From: Bacteroidota bacterium
GTDB lineage: Bacteria > Bacteroidota > Bacteroidia > Bacteroidales > B39-G9
NCBI GenBank assembly: GCA_003648455.1
Contig: QMPG01000067.1
Span: 1 to 11,681, forward strand
Direction: 5' to 3'
DNA length: 11,681 nucleotides
The position numbers were made by a program, and so were the translations under genes. This document shows positions 6,251 to 11,681 of this stretch, one piece after another; the stretch's first letter is position 1; each line of letters opens with the position of its first letter. A model generated the notes under the pieces. The model did not search any database. It was given only the letters and a program-made list of their open reading frames with translations, and was not told the origin of the DNA.

Positions 6251-8674
6251 TTATTTTTTCTTCTTTATTCTTAAAAATTTTAAAACCTTATCAATCAAAT
6301 TTATTTCTTCATCATCCTCTTCATAATATCCATTTCCATAGCCTGACCCGTAGCCATATCCGTAGCCATATCCATAACCGTATCCATAACCATACTTTCC
6401 ATAATAACCTTCAAGCTTAACGTCATTAACTAATATATTAAACTTTGAAACAATTTTTGTTTTATTAACATCATTAATAACTTCTATCACCTTTTTGCTA
6501 GAATAATTTTGTCTGACTACAAAAATATTTGTATCAGTATATTCTGAAAAAATTAATGCGTCAGAAACTAATGCAATAGGTGGTGTATCAATTATAACGT
6601 AATCGAAATCTTTTCTTACTTTTTCAAGAAATTCTTTTAATCTGGCGGTTTCTAATAATTGAGCCGGATTAGGAGGCACAGGACCTGATGGTGCTACATA
6701 TAAATTTTCATGCTCTGTTTCTAATATTATTTCATCAATTGAATTTTTCCCTATTAAATAAGTACTAATTCCTATATTATTCAGAAGGTTCAAATCCCTA
6801 TGTATCTTAGGTTTTCTTAAATCCAAACCAACCAATAAAGTTTTTTTGTTAGTCATAGCAATTATTGAAGCTAAATTAATTGCACAAAATGTTTTTCCTT
6901 CTCCACTTATTGTTGATGTAACAGAAATAACTTTTGATTTAGCTCCTACTAATGCATATTGCAAATTGGTTTTTATGGTCCTAAAAGATTCTGAAATACC
7001 CGACTTTGGATTTTCAAAAACTATTAAATCATTATCTTTATTATTATGCCCTACAAAACCAAGAATTGGAACTTTTGTATTGTCCTCAATATCTTTTTTT
7101 TCTATAATCTTATCGTTAAAATAATCAATTAATAAAATTAGGAGAAAGGGAAATATTAAGCCGAGAATTAATGACAGAGTATAATTAAATGACCGTTTTG
7201 GAGATACTAAATAAGCATTCTCCCTTCGTGCTTTATCAACAATCTGAACATCAGAAATATTCGAAGCTTTCATTATTCCTGCTTCTGCGCGTTTCTCTAA
7301 CAAATATGTATAAATATTATCATTCAAGTTAAACTTTCGTTGAATATTTAATAATTTTCTTTCATTAGCAGGTAATTTTGCAATATTCTTATTTACATCT
7401 TTTAGTCTGATATTAATATCTTCTAAAGATATCTTTGTTGTTTTAATAAGATTGTTGATATTTTCAATTAATGAATTTTGAGCATCTCTAATTTTTATAT
7501 TTACAATATCTAATGCCGGATTTGACTTTTTAGTGCCATACACCAAAGTAGATTTTTCTGTATAGAGTTTATTCAATTGTAAAATTAGAGTTCTTAATAA
7601 AGGATCGCTAACATCAACAATTGAAGGAGCAATTACATCTGTAAAATTATTTTTATCATTTACATATTTTTTTAAATATTCATAATATTTTAAATGAATT
7701 CTAATTAATGATCTTTCTGTTTCTAACTTCTCTAATTTTGTAAATAATGTGCTTCCTTCTTTATCAATATTAATTATTTTATTGTTTAACCTGAAATTTT
7801 GTAAATTATTTTCTGCTATACTAAGAGAATCAACAATACTATTAATTTGATCGTCAATAAAATCTATTGTATTCTCAGCTGTTTTATTTTTCTCATCCAA
7901 TCCTGAGCTAACATAAACCTCTGTTAATTTGTTTAAATAATCGACTTCTTTTTGTGGCACATTTCCTTGAATAGAAAGATTCAATATTGTTCCTTCTTCA
8001 TCTAACAACTCAATACCAAGCTTGCTTTTATACTCGTTAGTAAGCTGAACAAAATTTCTAACAACAAAATAATATTTTTGATAACCGTTATCTATATCAA
8101 AATTTTCTTTATCGCGAAGCCTAACATTAAAATCAAAATAATCATTACTGAATTGTTCTCCAAAATTCATAAGCTTATCAATTTCCTCACTACAATCCAT
8201 CTCTAATCGATATTTCTCATCAGAAAGGATAGTAATATATACCGGCACATTTGGACACTGATATTTCGATGAGTCAAAATCTATCAAAAATTTCGTCCTA
8301 TACAACTCTGGTTCTCTAATAGTTCCAACTCCAAAATATGAAACATTAAAGTTTAATTCTTTTAAAGTTTTCTGGGTAAGGTCGTATGAATGTAATATTC
8401 CTATTTCATTTTGTATATTCTTTCCTTGATTAATGAAATCAAGACTCGATATTAAATCATTGTTATTATAATATGAATTATTTGAATTGTCTTTTACAAG
8501 TATTGTTGTACTAACGCTATACACAGGGTCTGTGTATCTATTTACAAGATATGCAACAGATAATGAGATAAAAACCGAAATAGCAAACCAATACCAGTTA
8601 GATAAGATTTTAAATATATATTTTTTTATATCAATATTCTCTTCTTGATAAAAATTTTCTTGATTTTGATTCAT
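6251..8674 (-). CDS. Wzc-like polysaccharide biosynthesis tyrosine autokinase
   Basis: This 807-residue inner-membrane protein is a chain-length regulator fused to a BY-type tyrosine kinase that controls export of exopolysaccharide or capsule. It has an N-terminal Wzz domain with a first membrane helix (about 27-45), a long periplasmic part with coiled-coil-like stretches (about 255-330 and 360-460), a second membrane helix (about 498-518), and a cytoplasmic P-loop kinase with Walker A TSTISGEGKT (586-595), Walker A' LLVGLDLRKP (613-622) and Walker B VIIDTPP (693-699). Walker A' has Gly616 where many proteobacterial kinases have Asp; I believe this is common in Bacteroidota homologs. The C-terminal tail is a Gly-Tyr repeat with 13 tyrosines between 757 and 784, the expected autophosphorylation cluster, followed by an acidic and then a lysine-rich end. 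The gene starts 2 nt after the export lipoprotein stop, as expected for Wza/Wzc partners. Confidence 0.95.
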   Translation of the reverse strand: MNQNQENFYQEENIDIKKYIFKILSNWYWFAISVFISLSVAYLVNRYTDPVYSVSTTILVKDNSNNSYYNNNDLISSLDFINQGKNIQNEIGILHSYDLTQKTLKELNFNVSYFGVGTIREPELYRTKFLIDFDSSKYQCPNVPVYITILSDEKYRLEMDCSEEIDKLMNFGEQFSNDYFDFNVRLRDKENFDIDNGYQKYYFVVRNFVQLTNEYKSKLGIELLDEEGTILNLSIQGNVPQKEVDYLNKLTEVYVSSGLDEKNKTAENTIDFIDDQINSIVDSLSIAENNLQNFRLNNKIINIDKEGSTLFTKLEKLETERSLIRIHLKYYEYLKKYVNDKNNFTDVIAPSIVDVSDPLLRTLILQLNKLYTEKSTLVYGTKKSNPALDIVNIKIRDAQNSLIENINNLIKTTKISLEDINIRLKDVNKNIAKLPANERKLLNIQRKFNLNDNIYTYLLEKRAEAGIMKASNISDVQIVDKARRENAYLVSPKRSFNYTLSLILGLIFPFLLILLIDYFNDKIIEKKDIEDNTKVPILGFVGHNNKDNDLIVFENPKSGISESFRTIKTNLQYALVGAKSKVISVTSTISGEGKTFCAINLASIIAMTNKKTLLVGLDLRKPKIHRDLNLLNNIGISTYLIGKNSIDEIILETEHENLYVAPSGPVPPNPAQLLETARLKEFLEKVRKDFDYVIIDTPPIALVSDALIFSEYTDTNIFVVRQNYSSKKVIEVINDVNKTKIVSKFNILVNDVKLEGYYGKYGYGYGYGYGYGYGYGSGYGNGYYEEDDEEINLIDKVLKFLRIKKKK
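6338..6394 (-). repeat. Hexanucleotide repeat encoding a (Tyr-Gly)n tail
   Basis: Codons for residues 761-779 of the autokinase alternate Tyr and Gly (eight YG in a row, then SGYG), so the DNA is an imperfect 6-bp tandem repeat of the type TAYGGN on the minus strand. Changes in copy number would stay in frame and add or remove tyrosines from the phosphorylation tail. The copies have differing third codon positions, which argues for some age and against very recent expansion. Confidence 0.85.
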
Positions 8675-8676
8675 AT

Positions 8677-9465
8677 CTATAAATTAATATAATTTAACAA
8701 CAGAACAAATGTTGTAACAATTGATAGAAACAAGGAATAAGTCGGAATGTTTGTCCTGAAAGATTTTGCTTTTATTGGCTGAACATATACAATATCGCCG
8801 GGCATTAAATAATATGCCTCAGATGATAGTATCTTTATATCTGTCAAATCAATTGTATATGTTTTTGTTCCCATATCATTTGAGCGAACTACAATAATAT
8901 TATTACGATCGCCATAATCTGTCATATCCCCTGCTTTGCCTATAGCCTCTAAAACAGAAATATTATCTTTATAAATATTATAGACTCCGGGTCTTGAAAC
9001 TTCCCCAATTAATGTAATTTTAAAACTAATTAATTTTACAATAACTGTAGAGTTATTCAAATATCCATCAACTAACTTCTGAATTTTTTCTTTAATCTCT
9101 TCTATTGTCATACCAACAACCTTCACCTTACCAATAACCGGCATAGAAATATAACCGTAATTATCAACCCTATTCCCCTCTAAAAACAAGCTAACATCAT
9201 TATGAACTCTATTGGCATAAGGACTTTCTGTATTGAACAAAGCAAAATTATTTTTATCAGGATTCAATATCTTGATATACAAAATGTCATTCTTTTGGAT
9301 TTTGTAGTCTATATTTTCTTTTATAAAAAAATTGTTTTTTTGCAATGAATCCTGCTTCATTTTGCTTTCTTCATGCTGAAGATATACTATCTTTTTATAC
9401 TGAGTACAAGACGAAATTGAAAGCAATAGAATAAAAGAAAATATTATATTTTTAAATTTAAACAT
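8677..9465 (-). CDS. Wza-like polysaccharide export outer-membrane lipoprotein
   Basis: The 262-residue product has a lipoprotein signal peptide with lipobox ISSC (Cys20). A polysaccharide export domain follows at about 52-145, starting with YKIQKNDILYIKI, then one SLBB domain (LIGEVSRPGVYNI at 152-164 through LMPGDIVYVQP at 220-230), and a C-terminal hydrophobic helix (about 242-261) that would span the outer membrane as in Wza. It should form the outer-membrane channel that works with the Wzc-like kinase encoded 2 nt downstream. The length is normal for the short, single-SLBB Bacteroidota members. It is the first gene of the minus-strand operon; upstream is a divergent promoter region. Confidence 0.94.
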   Translation of the reverse strand: MFKFKNIIFSFILLLSISSCTQYKKIVYLQHEESKMKQDSLQKNNFFIKENIDYKIQKNDILYIKILNPDKNNFALFNTESPYANRVHNDVSLFLEGNRVDNYGYISMPVIGKVKVVGMTIEEIKEKIQKLVDGYLNNSTVIVKLISFKITLIGEVSRPGVYNIYKDNISVLEAIGKAGDMTDYGDRNNIIVVRSNDMGTKTYTIDLTDIKILSSEAYYLMPGDIVYVQPIKAKSFRTNIPTYSLFLSIVTTFVLLLNYINL

Positions 9466-9477
9466 GATAATAATTAC

Positions 9478-9504
9478 GAATTAAAAATTAAGAATTAAAA
9501 ATTA
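9478..9504. repeat. Tandem 13-bp direct repeat in the export operon leader
   Basis: GAATTAAAAATTA occurs at 9478-9490 and again at 9492-9504, a period of 14 bp. TTAAGAATT (9488-9496) also has its reverse complement AATTCTTAA at 9521-9529. The sequence is AT-only apart from the G positions, so a regulatory role is uncertain. Confidence 0.5.
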
Positions 9505-9563
9505 CAAATCACGACTTAACAATTCTTAACTTTATAGTTATTTTAATACAAGCTAAAAGTATA

Positions 9564-9571
9564 CAAATATA
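9564..9571 (-). promoter_or_regulatory. Candidate -7 box for the polysaccharide export operon
   Basis: On the minus strand this reads TATATTTG, a full match to TAnnTTTG. A TTG on the same strand at 9588-9586 lies 14 nt upstream, shorter than the usual spacing. A start just downstream would give a leader of about 90 nt before the ATG at 9465 that includes the direct repeat at 9478-9504. Confidence 0.45.
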
Positions 9572-9680
9572 TAAAAAAACAAAAACAAATATTAATTTCT
9601 TCATACTACCTATAAACATAAAATTTTAATGCTAACAAAAACATCTTTAATAAAACCTTTCTTACAATTAATCAAATAAT

Positions 9681-9700
9681 TAAAATAAAATAAAATAAAA
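9681..9700. repeat. Pentanucleotide simple repeat (TAAAA)x4
   Basis: Four perfect TAAAA copies lie directly upstream of a TATATTTG -7-like box (9705-9712). In a promoter there they would occupy the spacer. The number of copies is low, and the rest of 9590-9760 is AT-rich with no gene that I can see. Confidence 0.6.
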
Positions 9701-9704
9701 TAAT

Positions 9705-9712
9705 TATATTTG
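9705..9712 (+). promoter_or_regulatory. Candidate distal -7 box for the surface protein gene
   Basis: TATATTTG matches TAnnTTTG; transcription from here would give a leader of about 80 nt. No TTG is found at the -33 position. A second match lies closer to the gene at 9771-9778, so which is used is open. Confidence 0.35.
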
Positions 9713-9770
9713 TATGTTAAGCTAGATAAAACTTTAACTTTAGCTCTCAAATTTAATACTTTAATTGATA

Positions 9771-9778
9771 TACTTTTG
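9771..9778 (+). promoter_or_regulatory. Candidate proximal -7 box for the surface protein gene
   Basis: TACTTTTG matches TAnnTTTG and ends 20 nt before the ATG at 9799, which would give a very short leader of roughly 14 nt. No TTG -33 element is seen at normal spacing. Confidence 0.35.
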
Positions 9779-9798
9779 TCTTGTTAAAATATAGACCT

Positions 9799-11681
9799 AT
9801 GAAAAAATCATTCTTTCTTATTATAGCAATCTTGAGTTTTTCAGTAGCTGGTTTTTCCCAAACAGTAACAACCAATGCTGCAACTAGTGTTACATCAAGT
9901 TCTGCAACATTAAATGGAACTGTTAATGGTAGCGGTGATTATATGAAATACATCAGGTTTGAATACGTTAATGATGCTGATTACCAAACAGATGGCTGGG
10001 ATGGAGCCACATCGGTAAATGCAACTCCTTATGATAACTCCGGACATTTAAGTGAAGATCTTTCGGTAACAGCCTCTATTTCCGGTTTAGATGCAAGTAC
10101 ACTATATCATGTCAGATTAAAAGCCAAAGATGATGATAACGGCACATGGTATTACGGCTCTGATAATTCTTTCACAACATTAACACCCCCAAGCAGCAGC
10201 TCAGACATAATTACCGCAGGCAACGAAACCTCAAATATTGATTATGCTTCAAAAACAGGATCTGCAATTAATTCTACTACTGATGCTATAAGAGTATGGT
10301 CGTTTACAATTAGAGACGGTGGTGGCTCAAGCGATGCTGATACTTACGGAACAGAATTAACAAGTATAACTATTGATAAAGGAACAAGTAATTCAGTTTC
10401 TAATTGGGCAAGCACAATTAAGCAAGCTGCTTTGTACGATGGCGCAACCGAAGTTGCCGAAGTAAGTGTTACAGGCGAAACAATTTCTTTTACAGGATTA
10501 TCAGGTACAAATGTTACTGCTGCCGACAATGGCACTAAAACGCTTGACCTTTATCTCACTTTTGAAACAACAAACATTACCGACAATCAACAATTTCAAT
10601 TTCAAATACAAAACTCTAATGTAACAGCCAATGCAAGCAAATCAACATTTACAACGTTTTCATCTGCAACAAGCTCTACAACAAGCGATGCCAATCGTAT
10701 TGAAGTAACAGCCACAAAACTATTATTTGTACAACAACCATCAACAGTAAATATTGACGATACAATGACTCCCGATGTTACTGTTGAAGCTACTGATGCA
10801 AATAATATGCGAGACTTAGATTTTACATCAAGTATTGACATTACAGCTACCGGAGCTACTTTAAATAATTCACCTTTAACTTCTGCAGCAAGCTCAGGTC
10901 TTGCTACTTTCAGCACAATTTCTTTTAGCACAGGAAGTGCTTCCGTAACTCTAAATGCAGAACGAAATACAACAGGAGACTGGGATGTTTCATCTAATAC
11001 TTTTGAAGTAACTCAACCTGAAATGGACGTACAAGGAAACAGCACTTCAATTACTGACGGAGACAACACTCCATCAACAGCAGACTACACCGACTTTGGC
11101 GGTGTTGATGTTTCAGGTACTAATTCAATTACACGAACTTTCACTATTTATAACCAAAACATTGATGGTAAAGACGGTGATTTGAATTTAACAGGAGTTC
11201 CAAAAGTAACAATCTCAGGAACAAATGCATCTGAATTTACTGTTATTTCTTCACCATCATCTCCAATAACCACAACAAATTCATCAAGTTTTCAAGTAAA
11301 ATTTGACCCTGATGGAGCTGGTTTAAGAACAGCCGAAATAAGCATTGCAAATAATGATGCTGACGAAAATCCTTACAATTTTTCTATACAGGGAACCGGT
11401 GCTGTTGTTCCTACAGTAACCACCACCGACATATCTGCTATTGATGTTACGAGTGCATCTTCGGGTGGAAATGTTACTTCTGACGGCGGATTATCGGTTA
11501 CCGGAAAAGGGGTATGCTGGAACACAACAACAAATCCTGTTTCTACTGATGATCACACTTCTGATGGTTCGGGAACAGGATCATATACAAGCTCACTTAC
11601 AAGCCTAACTGCTGCAACACAATACTATGTCAGAGCTTATGCAACTAACTCTGTAGGTACAGGATATGGTGAAAATAAATC
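9799..11681 (+). CDS. Secreted multidomain Ig/FN3-like surface protein (partial, runs off right edge)
   Basis: The frame is open from the ATG at 9799 to the window end (627 codons, no stop). It starts with a Sec signal peptide ending in GFS|Q (cleavage after about 20), typical of Bacteroidota secreted proteins. The rest is Thr/Ser/Asn/Asp-rich beta structure: an FN3-like domain (about 22-132, ending FTTLTPP); a domain with WSFTIRDGGGSSDAD and ALYDGATEVAE segments (about 136-304); an Ig-like section from TKLLFVQQPSTVNIDD to EVTQP (about 305-408); a choice-of-anchor-D/HYDIN-like domain (409-534: DFGGVDVSG, FQVKFDP, IQGTG); and from about 540 an FN3-like domain of the GGNVTSDGG...GVCW...YYVRAYATNSVGTGYG type common in Bacteroidota surface proteins. 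Adhesion or cell-surface structure is inferred. A type IX secretion C-terminal signal would be expected at the unseen end, so this cannot be tested. No catalytic domain is visible. Confidence 0.88.
   Translation, partial: MKKSFFLIIAILSFSVAGFSQTVTTNAATSVTSSSATLNGTVNGSGDYMKYIRFEYVNDADYQTDGWDGATSVNATPYDNSGHLSEDLSVTASISGLDASTLYHVRLKAKDDDNGTWYYGSDNSFTTLTPPSSSSDIITAGNETSNIDYASKTGSAINSTTDAIRVWSFTIRDGGGSSDADTYGTELTSITIDKGTSNSVSNWASTIKQAALYDGATEVAEVSVTGETISFTGLSGTNVTAADNGTKTLDLYLTFETTNITDNQQFQFQIQNSNVTANASKSTFTTFSSATSSTTSDANRIEVTATKLLFVQQPSTVNIDDTMTPDVTVEATDANNMRDLDFTSSIDITATGATLNNSPLTSAASSGLATFSTISFSTGSASVTLNAERNTTGDWDVSSNTFEVTQPEMDVQGNSTSITDGDNTPSTADYTDFGGVDVSGTNSITRTFTIYNQNIDGKDGDLNLTGVPKVTISGTNASEFTVISSPSSPITTTNSSSFQVKFDPDGAGLRTAEISIANNDADENPYNFSIQGTGAVVPTVTTTDISAIDVTSASSGGNVTSDGGLSVTGKGVCWNTTTNPVSTDDHTSDGSGTGSYTSSLTSLTAATQYYVRAYATNSVGTGYGENK

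Noticed and set aside
6217..6420. Plus-strand open frames rich in His/Ser over the end of the autokinase gene
   Set aside because: They are the complement of the Gly-Tyr repeat and lysine-rich tail and show no independent coding evidence.
6825..6838. Missing Asp in Walker A' of the autokinase as a sign of an inactive kinase
   Set aside because: The second Asp, the Arg, and the Walker A and B motifs are intact, and LLVGLDLRKP is to my knowledge a usual form in Bacteroidota homologs.
10602..10931. Minus-strand open frames at 10344-10535 and 10602-10931
   Set aside because: They lie entirely inside the plus-strand surface protein gene, whose frame has a signal peptide and recognisable domains; the reverse frames show only low-complexity Val/Ala/Ser sequence.

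Overview
The window looks like a chromosomal segment of an AT-rich member of the Bacteroidota. The evidence is a DUF3078 outer-membrane protein, a Bacteroidota-type polysaccharide tyrosine autokinase with its export lipoprotein, a large modular Ig-like surface protein, matches to the TAnnTTTG promoter box, and the absence of clear Shine-Dalgarno sequences before the starts. A 2-oxoacid:ferredoxin oxidoreductase at the left end suggests an anaerobic or microaerophilic, amino-acid-using lifestyle. This is inference; no rRNA or tRNA is present to place the organism further.

Layout. (1) 1-2407, minus strand: an indolepyruvate:ferredoxin oxidoreductase-like gene with the alpha (IorA) and gamma/beta (IorB) parts fused in one frame, cut by the left edge. 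(2) 2408-2704: a divergent intergenic region with a candidate promoter for each flanking gene and several inverted repeats in the presumed leader of the oxidoreductase gene. (3) 2705-4249, plus: a DUF3078 outer-membrane beta-barrel protein with an unusual N-terminal extension of degenerate D-S repeats, six of them in perfect 12-residue register. (4) 4254-4487, minus: the C-terminal third of a DUF502 protein with no N-terminal membrane part, apparently a gene remnant. (5) 4474-4680: a dense cluster of inverted repeats including a 64-nt hairpin and a small island of about 70% GC, bounded by TTAACCCG/CGGGTTAA. (6) 4677-9465, minus: three tightly spaced genes transcribed in the order Wza-like export lipoprotein, Wzc-like tyrosine autokinase with a Gly-Tyr repeat tail, and YifB/ComM AAA ATPase. 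(7) 9466-9798: a divergent promoter region with simple repeats. (8) 9799 to the right edge, plus: the first 627 residues of a secreted multidomain surface protein.

The Wza-like and Wzc-like proteins would together form the envelope-spanning export and length-control machinery for an exopolysaccharide or capsule. The glycosyltransferase cluster that normally goes with them is not in this window. YifB follows closely enough to be cotranscribed, but no functional link is known to me. The surface protein is divergent from the export operon, so a shared control region is possible.

No clearly new multi-gene system is visible. The features most worth a second look are the inverted-repeat cluster beside the truncated DUF502 gene, the 12-residue repeat domain fused to DUF3078, and the divergent IorA-IorB fusion with atypical cysteine spacing.
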